A DNA stretch of 14,047 bases from Methanosarcinales archaeon (GTDB taxonomy: Archaea; Halobacteriota; Syntropharchaeia; Alkanophagales; Methanospirareceae). The notes below the pieces were generated by a model that ran no database searches, had not been told where the DNA came from, and saw only the letters and a list, made by a program, of their open reading frames with translations. The stretch is taken from NCBI GenBank assembly GCA_003661125.1, contig QMVO01000013.1:1-14047 (forward strand). The letters run 5' to 3'. Every line of letters begins with the position of its first letter. Within the stretch, counting starts at the first letter, position 1. The translations under genes and the position numbers were made by a program. Positions 1-7,292 of the stretch are shown here, one piece after another.

Positions 1-2
1 GA

Positions 3-1676
3 ACAGCGGTTGAGATGTCTTTGAATAGTGGTTCCGCAACCGATGGGAACTGGACTGCGACCATTCCCGCTCAGACAGCATGTACCACTTTAAATATCAC
101 TATTGTTGCTTCCGATGCGGAAGGTAATGAGGATACAGAAACGCACGAGAAGCACTGGCGCGATTGCTCGCCTCCTGAGGTAACGATCATATCGCCAGAA
201 GAAGGCAGGACTTATGATACATCTTCTGTTGATTTAATCTATGCGGTAAACGAGCCTACAAGATGGGCAGGTTATAGCATGGACGGCGCTGAAAACGTAA
301 CATTAATAGGGAACACAACCTTAGAGAAGTTAGAGAATGGACCACACAATTTAACCGTCTATGCGGAGGACCTTTCAGGAAATGTGGGATCAAATACCGT
401 AAACTTTGAGGTCTTTGCAATTGCTCCCACCATTTCAGATGTAAAAGTAACTCCGACTTATGCACTCCCTGGCGAATCAATAAACATCTCCGCAGATATA
501 TTTGATTATTCCGGGATAAGATGGGTTATGGCTTTCATTACTAAAGAGGGAGAAGTCGCATGGACAACTTGGCTGTCGGGGCCTGGAGGAACAGGAGGGG
601 TATATACGGGAACTTGGCGCACGATGATCTTCACAGAGGGCGGGATTTATAACATCTCCATACGTGCAATAGATACAGAGGGAAATGAGGCATTGAAGGA
701 GGCACCCAAAGTGGAAATCCCCATTGATACCGAAGCTCCGATTGTTTTGGATATAACGGTAAGTCCAACTCCTGCGGAGCCCGGTATTCCAATAAATATC
801 TCTGCGGAAGTCCGCGATGATCTTTCTGGAATAAGAAGCGTCAGGGGCATCGTGAATAGAGAAGGAGAAGATGTCGCAACCGTGTTCATGTCGGATCCTG
901 ATAGAGACGGAATTTATACGGGGACCTGGCGCACGATGCTTTTTACACCGGGCGGCATTTACAATATTGACATAGGTGCAACAGACAATAAAGGCAATGA
1001 GGCATTAGCTAAGGCGCCTGATGTTGAGATATTGGAGATACCTGTTGATACTGAAGCCCCAATCATCTCAGATATAGTTATAAGCCCAACATCGGCAGAG
1101 CCAGGTACCCCAATACGTATCTCTGCGGAAGTCCGCGATGATCTTTCTGGAGTAAGAAGTGTCAGGGGCATCATTAATAGAGAAGGAGAAACTATCACAA
1201 CCGTGTTCATGGCGGATCCCGATAAAGACGGGATTTATACTGGAACCTGGCATACAATGATCTATACAGAGGGCGGCATATACAATATTGACATAAGCGC
1301 AACAGACAATAGAGGGAATGACGCATTAGCTGAGGCGCATGATGTTGAGATACCCGTTGATACCGAAGGTCCAACCATCTCGAATGTAACCGTAAGTCCA
1401 AATCATGTACCTCCAGGAACTTCAATAAATATCTCTGCACATGTCTCGGACCCTTCAGGAGTGAGATGGGTTAGGGCTTACATCAATAAAGAGGGAGAAA
1501 CTGTGATAACTATCTTTATGTCTCCTACTGGCAGTGGGGAAGGTGTTTACACTGGAACATGGCACACAATGATTTACACCGAAGCTGGGACATACTCTGT
1601 TGATATTGGTGCAACCGATAGTCGGGGTAACGAGGCTTTAGAAAGGAATATAAGAGAGATAGAGATAATATCGTAA
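3..1676 (+). CDS. Secreted Ig-like repeat protein, 5' end missing
   Basis: The reading frame is open to the left edge, so the N-terminus, and any signal peptide, lies outside the window. About 557 residues are visible. The first ~135 hold beta-rich Ig/PKD-like segments with the pattern SPEEGRTY, DGAENVTLIGN and YAEDLSGNVGSN, common in archaeal surface proteins. Four tandem repeats of about 102-107 residues follow, beginning near 423, 735, 1056 and 1368. Each has P-x-I-x-x-V/I-x-x-(S/T)P, PGxxIxISA, TGTW(R/H)TM and GxYxxxIxAxDxxGNEA. Many N-x-S/T sequons (NVT, NTT, NLT, NIS) fit a glycosylated exported protein. There is no C-terminal membrane segment. The stop is 7 bases before the subtilase gene, which carries the same repeat, so the two are probably co-transcribed and may share a ligand or partner. 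The repeat is likely an adhesion or docking module, but its function is unknown. I am sure of the repeats and less sure of the role. Confidence 0.85.
   Translation, partial: TAVEMSLNSGSATDGNWTATIPAQTACTTLNITIVASDAEGNEDTETHEKHWRDCSPPEVTIISPEEGRTYDTSSVDLIYAVNEPTRWAGYSMDGAENVTLIGNTTLEKLENGPHNLTVYAEDLSGNVGSNTVNFEVFAIAPTISDVKVTPTYALPGESINISADIFDYSGIRWVMAFITKEGEVAWTTWLSGPGGTGGVYTGTWRTMIFTEGGIYNISIRAIDTEGNEALKEAPKVEIPIDTEAPIVLDITVSPTPAEPGIPINISAEVRDDLSGIRSVRGIVNREGEDVATVFMSDPDRDGIYTGTWRTMLFTPGGIYNIDIGATDNKGNEALAKAPDVEILEIPVDTEAPIISDIVISPTSAEPGTPIRISAEVRDDLSGVRSVRGIINREGETITTVFMADPDKDGIYTGTWHTMIYTEGGIYNIDISATDNRGNDALAEAHDVEIPVDTEGPTISNVTVSPNHVPPGTSINISAHVSDPSGVRWVRAYINKEGETVITIFMSPTGSGEGVYTGTWHTMIYTEAGTYSVDIGATDSRGNEALERNIREIEIIS
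423..1673 (+). repeat. Four tandem ~310-base Ig-like domain repeats
   Basis: Repeat units run about 423-734, 735-1055, 1056-1367 and 1368-1673. Units 2 and 3 are the most alike at DNA level: a nearly unchanged block coding for ISAEVRDDLSG, VRG and NREGE recurs around 798-870 and 1119-1191. Units 1 and 4 are more diverged and share the variant (I/V)RWV. Partial or single copies of the same unit occur in the neighbouring protease gene (about 1791-1902, 1903-2190 and 3424-3740). These are coding repeats, not a CRISPR array or transposon. Confidence 0.85.
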
Positions 1677-1683
1677 ATTTTTT

Positions 1684-3822
1684 ATGCCAGGGGAATTGAA
1701 AAGTGGGGAAGTGCGGATAAACATAAGCATTGGTTTTGCATTTGTAATCGTAGTCTTGGTATTGGTTATTTCCGGAGCAGCATCTGGGGGGGGATGGCAT
1801 ACATCTTCTGACGATCGTGGGATATATTACATTGACGTCGTTGCCACTGATCGAGATAGAGGTGTAGTGGAGTTAGAAGATGTAGCAACCGTAGAGGAGG
1901 AAGGTCCCACGATTTCTAATGTTACTGTCACTCCAAATTCAACTATTCCCGGAACGCCAGTAAAAATCTATGCAAATGTCTCTGACCCCTCTGGTTTGGG
2001 AATGGTGTGGGCGCAAATAAACTTTCAGAGTTACAGCAAGGATATTCCAATGGTTCGTCTCGGAGAATACTACACAGCAACCTGGCATACCTACTTCGTG
2101 GATTCAGGTACGTATTCCATAGACATTACCGCAAGGGACAAAAAGGGAAACGAGAAGAAGGTCGACGATGCAGCAATGGTAAAGATAGGCAATCCTCTTG
2201 ATAAGAACGCGAACAGGATAGAGGATTCTCTGGAGTGGTGTCTGGGAGATAAGGGCAAGAGCATAAATATAATCGTAATGCATGATAAGAAATACTCGCC
2301 CAGTAGATACGCGCCTTTTGGTGAGGTGAAGGCGTCCTTTGATATACTAAATGGTTGTGCAATAAGGACATCCGCGGTGAATTTAGCGGCTATATCGAAC
2401 CTTTCTGGAGTGAAGATGGTCTATGAAGACAAGAAGGTGCATACGTTCTTAGACTCCGCCCTTGTCGAGATAAAAGCAAACGAAGTTGTAGCGGGAATAG
2501 GAGGGAGAATAAAGGGGGACGGAGTCACGATTGCAGTTGTTGACACAGGTATTGATGCAAATCACGAATGTTTAGACGATTTGGATGACGATCCTTCAAC
2601 ACACGATCCCAAAGTAATTGCGTTTAAGGACTTTGTGAATGGCAGGAATAAGTGCTACGATGATAATGGACATGGAACACACTGCGCGGCTATCGCAGCC
2701 GGAACTGGTGGCGGGTCGAAATACGTTGGCGTTGCTCCCGGTGCAGAACTGGTGGGTGTGAAAGTATTGGATTCTCGTGGAAGCGGTTATATTTCAGATG
2801 TGATCTCAGGAATAGAATGGTGTGTGCAAGAGAAAGAGAAATACAATATTAAGGTGATCTCGCTAAGCTTAGGAGCAGGAATAAATAGTGACGGTTCTAC
2901 TCCTTTAGAGGAAGCATGCGACAACGCAGTAGATGCAGGACTCGTAGTGTGCGTTGCCGCTGGCAATACTGGTCCCGGAGATAACACGGTTGGTATTCCG
3001 GGTTGTGCAAAAAAGGTAATCACCGTTGGTGCCGTGGATGATAATGGCAGAGTAGCCACATTTTCTTCCTGGGGGAATACTTCCGATGAAAGACTTAAGC
3101 CCGATATATGCGCCGTTGGTGTTCAAATCACAGCAGCGAAAGCGAATTCTGATCATGGGTATACCACATTTAGCGGGACATCAATGGCAACACCGGAAGT
3201 TGCAGGTGCTGCTGCATTGCTATTCGAATGCAACTCAAGCCTCAAGCCTTCCGAAATAAAAAGGATCCTACTCGAGACGGCAGAAGATAAAGGGCAGACG
3301 GGTCCGGATAAAACGTATGGATATGGAGTCCTGGATGTAGAATCCGCAGTGAATATGATTTTACGCAAATCTGAGACTCAGGCTGAGAAACCCAAATCGG
3401 TTGTTACAACTTCCAATATATCTGATGAAAATGATACCGTAATAGTGACACCAGCATCGGGATTAAAAGGAGAGAAGATAAAGATATCGGCAAAAATACC
3501 GATTTATCCACCTCCGATATTTGCGACTGCTTCTATGCATCTATACAGAGAGGATGAGGGGGAAGAAGAAGTGTTCAAAGTCATGCTTACCGATTTTGAC
3601 AGGGATGGAGTTTATAATGGAACATGGAGTACCTACTCGATAGAACCGGGGACTTATTATATTGACATAACCGCGCGAAGCATGGGGGGGGAAGATAAAG
3701 AGTTTAAGAACGCAGCAACGGTGGAGATTTTGGATTTGGATTCTTCAACTTCAACCTGGAAACCTAAATGGTGTTTATACGGTGAACACAAAGATGAAAA
3801 ACAATTACATCACCTTCTCTAA
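1684..3822 (+). CDS. Secreted subtilisin-family (S8) serine protease with Ig-like repeats
   Basis: A 712-residue subtilase. A hydrophobic signal or anchor segment lies at ~14-32 (IGFAFVIVVLVLVISGAA). Next come a truncated Ig-like repeat (~36-72), a complete one (~74-168), a calcium-loop-like motif DKNANRIEDSLE (173-184) and a propeptide-like region (~190-255). The S8 catalytic domain spans ~270-560, and a further Ig-like repeat ~580-685 ends the fold. The catalytic triad is visible: D287 in VVDTGID, H330 in GHGTH and S500 in GTSMATP, with oxyanion N428 in AAGN. It should cut proteins outside the membrane after self-processing. ATG 1684 has no clear ribosome binding site; TTG 1696 or GTG 1711 would give a shorter n-region and are possible. 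Two runs of eight G (1786-1793 and 3684-3691) lie in the gene. The last ~25 residues do not look like part of the fold and overlap cofG. Family call is certain; substrate is unknown. Confidence 0.95.
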   Translation: MPGELKSGEVRINISIGFAFVIVVLVLVISGAASGGGWHTSSDDRGIYYIDVVATDRDRGVVELEDVATVEEEGPTISNVTVTPNSTIPGTPVKIYANVSDPSGLGMVWAQINFQSYSKDIPMVRLGEYYTATWHTYFVDSGTYSIDITARDKKGNEKKVDDAAMVKIGNPLDKNANRIEDSLEWCLGDKGKSINIIVMHDKKYSPSRYAPFGEVKASFDILNGCAIRTSAVNLAAISNLSGVKMVYEDKKVHTFLDSALVEIKANEVVAGIGGRIKGDGVTIAVVDTGIDANHECLDDLDDDPSTHDPKVIAFKDFVNGRNKCYDDNGHGTHCAAIAAGTGGGSKYVGVAPGAELVGVKVLDSRGSGYISDVISGIEWCVQEKEKYNIKVISLSLGAGINSDGSTPLEEACDNAVDAGLVVCVAAGNTGPGDNTVGIPGCAKKVITVGAVDDNGRVATFSSWGNTSDERLKPDICAVGVQITAAKANSDHGYTTFSGTSMATPEVAGAAALLFECNSSLKPSEIKRILLETAEDKGQTGPDKTYGYGVLDVESAVNMILRKSETQAEKPKSVVTTSNISDENDTVIVTPASGLKGEKIKISAKIPIYPPPIFATASMHLYREDEGEEEVFKVMLTDFDRDGVYNGTWSTYSIEPGTYYIDITARSMGGEDKEFKNAATVEILDLDSSTSTWKPKWCLYGEHKDEKQLHHLL
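3781..3785 (+). promoter_or_regulatory. Shine-Dalgarno GGTGA deciding the cofG start
   Basis: GGTGA matches the archaeal anti-Shine-Dalgarno end of 16S rRNA and ends 8 bases before ATG 3794. The alternative GTG at 3782 lies inside this motif and has no site of its own, so ATG 3794 is preferred. Confidence 0.6.
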
Positions 3823-4786
3823 AAACATCTTTATCCCGGTGACGAACATCTGCAGGAACGGATGTGAATATTGTGGATTCAGAGCTCGTAGCCCTGACGA
3901 TGCTTACTTAATAAGCTTAAAAGAATTTTTAGCACTCATAAAAGACAACGGAGCTGCAACAGAAGCTCTTTTTACTGCTGGCGAGAAGCCTGAGCTTGCA
4001 AAACTTGCTTCTTTCTTCAAACAAAAGATTCTTGACTATGGCTATTCCTCTCTTATTGAATACACGAAAGAGCTGTGCAAACTTGCAATAAAGCATGGAT
4101 TACTACCGCACTGTAATTTGGGTGTGCTAAACAGGGAGGAACTGAAGGAGTTGCAAGAACTGAATGCATCAATGGGCTTGATGCTCGAAACAGTAGCAGA
4201 GGTGCGAGCGCATAAGCACTCCCCAGGAAAAGTCCCGGTAGAGAGATTGAAAATGATTGCAGCGGCTGGAGAACTCAAGATACCTTTCACTACCGGCTTG
4301 TTGATTGGCATAGGAGAAAAGCCTGTGGATCATCTACGCTCTTTAGAGGCTATTAAGTCGCTGCACGATAAATACGGGCACATACAGGAAGTTATTATCC
4401 AGCCTTTCATTCCCAAGCCCTTCACGCCGATGTGGAACAAGAGACCACCGAGCTTTGAGGAACTGAGGAAAGTTGTCCGTGCAGCGCGCGCAATATTGCC
4501 TGAAGAAATAGCGATACAGGTTCCACCAAATTTAACTTCACCCAAAGAATTAATAGAACTTGGAGCATCGGACATGGGTGGAATATCGGAGAAAACGCCG
4601 GATTACATAAACCCGGAATTACCATGGCCGCGTGAAGAGGAACTGAGAAGAATAGTTGCGCCTTATGAATTACGAGAACGGTTGCCCATCTATCCACGGT
4701 TTATTAAGAAAGGGTGGTATAGCAAAGAACTAAGCATGCTGATAGAGAAATATGCAGATGAAGACGGGTTAAGGTTGAGAAGGTGA
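3794..4786 (+). CDS. cofG: 7,8-didemethyl-8-hydroxy-5-deazariboflavin (Fo) synthase subunit CofG
   Basis: A radical SAM enzyme of about 330 residues. CofG works with CofH to make Fo, the deazaflavin chromophore of coenzyme F420, from 5-amino-6-ribitylamino-uracil and tyrosine. The iron-sulfur cluster motif is C20-x3-C24-x2-C27 in NICRNGCEYCGF near the N-terminus. Family-typical segments follow: ALFTAGEKPE, GLLPHCNLGVL, MGLMLE, TTGLLIGIGE and QPFIPKPFTPM. Length is normal for stand-alone archaeal CofG. The start lies inside the last 29 bases of the protease gene, giving an overlap in a different frame, so translation may be coupled. No cofH or other F420 gene is visible here, so its position behind a surface protease looks like chance linkage rather than a pathway operon. 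The family call is firm; the start (ATG 3794 rather than GTG 3782) rests on the Shine-Dalgarno position. Confidence 0.93.
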   Translation: MKNNYITFSKNIFIPVTNICRNGCEYCGFRARSPDDAYLISLKEFLALIKDNGAATEALFTAGEKPELAKLASFFKQKILDYGYSSLIEYTKELCKLAIKHGLLPHCNLGVLNREELKELQELNASMGLMLETVAEVRAHKHSPGKVPVERLKMIAAAGELKIPFTTGLLIGIGEKPVDHLRSLEAIKSLHDKYGHIQEVIIQPFIPKPFTPMWNKRPPSFEELRKVVRAARAILPEEIAIQVPPNLTSPKELIELGASDMGGISEKTPDYINPELPWPREEELRRIVAPYELRERLPIYPRFIKKGWYSKELSMLIEKYADEDGLRLRR

Positions 4787-4834
4787 TGAGCGAGCAGTAG
4801 TAAGTAATCTTAATTAATATAATAGAATAATCAA

Positions 4835-5623
4835 CTAAAAACCACTCAGCTCGAATTTCATACCATCTCTTGCAGCTATTACTTCCACACCCGTTTCCAC
4901 GCTTAGCTGCTTTGCTATCTCCCAGGGCTTGTTTCTAAGCATGGTCATGCCGAAATGCGTGAGTATCGCAACCTTTGGTCTTCTCACTTCTATAATCCTT
5001 TTCGCATCCTCAACGCAGAGATGGTCCACACCCTCTCGCCTTTTATACATCGCCACATTCATCACGAGCACTTTCCCCTCGTAATAATTCTCCAACCCAT
5101 CAAAATAGAGCGTATCCACGATAAAAGAAACTTTTGTCTTATTTTCGCCTCTTTCTTTTATGTTCAGCCCATAAGTTTCTACGCTATGTACGTGCCTTTT
5201 AGGTGCGCTTATTTCAACGGAACCAACAAAATAAGTCCCCCCTTCTTTTAACACTTCTACCCTTTCCAGAAGTCCTCTATAATAGTTCAAAACAACCGCA
5301 TCGCCTTCGTCCGACAACGCATCTTTTGGACACAGAAGCACTCCCCTGTGTTTGAACCCACCTTCGGTCATTGCTTCTATCATCACGTTCACGTCATTAG
5401 AATGGTCTAAATGCTTATGGGTTAAGATAATAGCATGCAGTTTAGCAGGGTTGAGCCTCGGCTTGCAGGTTGCGAATCTTACCAGTGTCCCCGGACCCGG
5501 GTCTATAAGGACATTCGTACCTTTCAGGCTGAGAACAGTACCTCCAGAAGAGCGAAACTGCGTTATCATTACAAATCTCGCACCTGCTGTACCCAGGAAT
5601 CTTATTTCGTCCTTCTCCTTCAT
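4835..5623 (-). CDS. Metallo-beta-lactamase-fold hydrolase
   Basis: 262 residues with a two-metal hydrolase fold. The N-terminal strand FLGTAG is followed by NVLIDPGPGT and the metal site H69-x-H71-x-D73-H74 in LTHKHLDHSND. Later metal-ligand candidates are the His in KRHVHSVETYG, the Asp in FIVDTLYF and the His in AILTHFGM. The short single-domain form resembles the ribonuclease Z/phosphodiesterase-like branch, but no RNase Z exosite is evident, so the substrate is not assigned. It is convergent with cofG (48-base gap) and divergent from the toxin-antitoxin pair. A TATA-like element (CATAAATAAAA, about 5643-5653) sits ~25 bases upstream of ATG 5623 and there is no strong ribosome binding site, consistent with a leaderless mRNA. 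Confidence 0.85.
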   Translation of the reverse strand: MKEKDEIRFLGTAGARFVMITQFRSSGGTVLSLKGTNVLIDPGPGTLVRFATCKPRLNPAKLHAIILTHKHLDHSNDVNVMIEAMTEGGFKHRGVLLCPKDALSDEGDAVVLNYYRGLLERVEVLKEGGTYFVGSVEISAPKRHVHSVETYGLNIKERGENKTKVSFIVDTLYFDGLENYYEGKVLVMNVAMYKRREGVDHLCVEDAKRIIEVRRPKVAILTHFGMTMLRNKPWEIAKQLSVETGVEVIAARDGMKFELSGF

Positions 5624-5725
5624 TGAAATTTACCATATCCTGCTTTTATTTATGCACGTGCTACCTTTTTATTTATTGTGCTTGCACATATAATATAATT
5701 GGTGAAATGCAGCAAAAATAAAACC
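5624..5725. promoter_or_regulatory. Divergent promoter region with two short palindromes
   Basis: An AT-rich region between the hydrolase (minus) and the toxin-antitoxin pair (plus). TATA-like elements are at about 5643-5653 for the minus gene and about 5665-5676 for the plus genes. GCACGTGC (5654-5661) is a perfect palindrome, and TGTGC-TT-GCACA (5677-5688) is a 5+5 inverted repeat with the same GCAC/GTGC half-sites. They flank the plus-strand TATA element, where an autoregulating antitoxin or complex could bind. The operator role is inference. Confidence 0.45.
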
Positions 5726-5977
5726 ATGGAAGCAATCAAAAAAATAGTAAGGGTATCCAAAGATCATGAGATAAAAATAAACATTCCTCAGTATATACCT
5801 GAAAATGAGATAGCAGAAGTGATTTTGATTATCAAGAAAAGATCTGATAATTTTAAGCAGAAAATCAACGAGCTAAAAGAAGCGATGAGGGATGATCTCT
5901 TTCTGGATGACCTTAAAGGGATTTCAGAGGACTTTAAAGCAGTTGATTTAGAGGGATGGGAGAGAGATGGAGTATAG
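5726..5977 (+). CDS. Putative antitoxin of a MazF/PemK-type toxin-antitoxin pair
   Basis: About 83 residues from ATG 5726; in-frame TTG 5699 and GTG 5702 would add 8-9 residues. No start has a good ribosome binding site. The N-terminal half reads IVRVSKDHEIKINIPQYIPENEIAEVILIIKK, split here as VRVSKDHEIKI and IPENEIAEVILII: two beta-rich segments that could form a small DNA-binding or dimer unit. The charged C-terminal half (KINELKEAMRDD, DLKGISEDF) is probably helical and disordered alone, as in antitoxins that wrap their toxin. The stop overlaps the toxin start by 11 bases, the usual antitoxin-first order. I do not recognise a named family; the role rests on position and on the toxin next door. 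Confidence 0.65.
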   Translation: MEAIKKIVRVSKDHEIKINIPQYIPENEIAEVILIIKKRSDNFKQKINELKEAMRDDLFLDDLKGISEDFKAVDLEGWERDGV

Positions 5978-6314
5978 ATGGCATACATTTCTCGCAAATC
6001 TTGACCCCGTAATTGGTTCAGAACAAGGAAAAAACTCGACCCGTTCTGGTAATAAGCGAGGAAGAGATAAATCAAATTTTGCCAGTTGTAAGTGTTCTCC
6101 CTATAACTTCAAGAAAATCAGGCAGGCGAATTATTCCAATGAGGTAATACCTGCGGGTATTGGTGGATTGGAGAAGGAATCTATTGTGCTGTGCTATCAA
6201 ATAAGGACTTTTGATAAGAAGCGTTTAACAAAAGAGATAGGTAAAATTGATGATCAGGAACTGCAGGAAGCGATAATGGATGCTTTATGCTTCCAATTGG
6301 GGATTATTAGGTAA
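5967..6314 (+). CDS. MazF/PemK-family toxin with two compensating frameshifts
   Basis: The open frame of 115 residues begins as a PemK/MazF endoribonuclease (YRWHTFLANLDPVIGSEQGK) and ends as one (NEVIPAGIGGLEKESIVLC, KEIGKIDDQELQEAIMDA), but residues ~23-57 do not fit. In the +1 frame the same bases read TRPVLVISEEEINQILPVV, SVLPITSRKSGRR and IIP, exactly the missing MazF core. One extra A in the A6 run at 6029-6034 opens the shift, and one missing A near 6138 (CCAATGAG where CCAAATGAG is expected) closes it. As written the strand carrying TRPV and the following core is scrambled, so the protein is probably inactive as an mRNA-cleaving toxin. Alternatives are two assembly or sequencing errors, or a toxin silenced by mutation. 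The start overlaps the antitoxin stop. Confidence 0.8.
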   Translation: MEYRWHTFLANLDPVIGSEQGKNSTRSGNKRGRDKSNFASCKCSPYNFKKIRQANYSNEVIPAGIGGLEKESIVLCYQIRTFDKKRLTKEIGKIDDQELQEAIMDALCFQLGIIR

Positions 6315-6365
6315 GATTTGCACTTCGCTTGGGACGGTATTTGGCTCCATTCCCCAGCAATTGAT

Positions 6366-7289
6366 TCACACTCGTTCAAATCCCCTGTGCAAACCCCATT
6401 CCCTCGCAATATCTATTGCTTCACGGTATTCACTCATTTTTATTCCTCTATTCAGTTCCCTATACTCATACGCTTTATACATAGGTCTATATTGCAGCAT
6501 TATATTTACGTACGATTCTCTTGATATCTCAGTAGCAATGAACTTTAAAACGTCAGTGGACCCTGCTAACCTATTTGGAAGCACCAAATGTCTTATCAAC
6601 AACCCTCGCCATGCTATTCCCCTTTCATCCACCTTTAAATCGCCAACTTGACGGTGCATTTCCCTTACCGCTTCTTTACATCTATCGAAGTAATCCGGCG
6701 CATTAGAATATTTCTTTGCATTTTCCGCATCGCTATACTTTATGTCCGGCATATATATATCCACAATGCCATCCAGTAACTCTATGGTGCTTTTCGATTC
6801 GTATCCGCCACAATTATAAACGATGGGGATGCGAAGCCCTTTTTCTACTCCTATTCTCAGCGCTTTCACTATTTGCGGGGTGTAATGTGTCGGTGTAACA
6901 AAATTGATATTATGACACCCTCTTTCTTGCAGACTGAGCATACTAAGTGCAAGTTCCTCTTCCGTTACCCTTTGCCCGTATCCCATGTGACTTATATCAT
7001 AATTTTGGCAGTATATGCACCCCAGGTTACAATTCGTAAGAAATATCGTTCCTGAGCCGTGAGTCCCAACCAACACGCCTTCTTCACCAAAATGCGGTTG
7101 CACGCTGGAGACCATCAAATGTTTATCTGATTTGCAATAACCTTTTTCTCCTTTGTTCCTGTTAACGCCGCATGCCCTTGGACATAGTTTACACTCGTTT
7201 AGTATCTCCCCTAACATCTCTGTTCTTTTGTCGAGCACTCCTCTTTCATAAGTTTCGAGATAAACAGGAGGGTGCTTTGCTTTTTCCAT
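6366..7289 (-). CDS. PflX-type radical SAM protein (pyruvate formate-lyase activase-like)
   Basis: 307 residues. An N-terminal cysteine cluster, C33-x2-C36-x3-C40 in CKLCPRACGVNR with C52 in KGYC, precedes the radical SAM motif C87-x3-C91-x2-C94 (CNLGCIYCQN). GGYES and MPDIKY match the conserved core of the PflX (COG1313) family. These proteins resemble activases that put a glycyl radical on an enzyme, but no glycyl radical enzyme is in the window and the real target of stand-alone archaeal members is not established. It is the last gene of a three-gene operon; its start is 3 bases after the stop of the ArsR-type regulator, so it should be co-translated with it. It converges on the toxin gene across 51 bases. 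Family call is strong, reaction unknown. Confidence 0.9.
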   Translation of the reverse strand: MEKAKHPPVYLETYERGVLDKRTEMLGEILNECKLCPRACGVNRNKGEKGYCKSDKHLMVSSVQPHFGEEGVLVGTHGSGTIFLTNCNLGCIYCQNYDISHMGYGQRVTEEELALSMLSLQERGCHNINFVTPTHYTPQIVKALRIGVEKGLRIPIVYNCGGYESKSTIELLDGIVDIYMPDIKYSDAENAKKYSNAPDYFDRCKEAVREMHRQVGDLKVDERGIAWRGLLIRHLVLPNRLAGSTDVLKFIATEISRESYVNIMLQYRPMYKAYEYRELNRGIKMSEYREAIDIAREWGLHRGFERV

Positions 7290-7292
7290 TTC

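Noticed and set aside
423..1673. Regular repeats as a CRISPR or transposon-related array
   Set aside because: Units are ~310 bases, in frame, diverged and code for a clear Ig-like domain; there are no short identical repeats with unique spacers.
1678..1683. T6 run as a terminator between the Ig-like repeat protein and the protease
   Set aside because: It is short and immediately precedes the next start codon, and the genes look co-transcribed.
6376..6386. GTTCAAATCCC resembles a tRNA T-loop
   Set aside because: There is no matching acceptor stem, anticodon arm or CCA context around it, and the bases are the last codons of the PflX-type gene on the minus strand.
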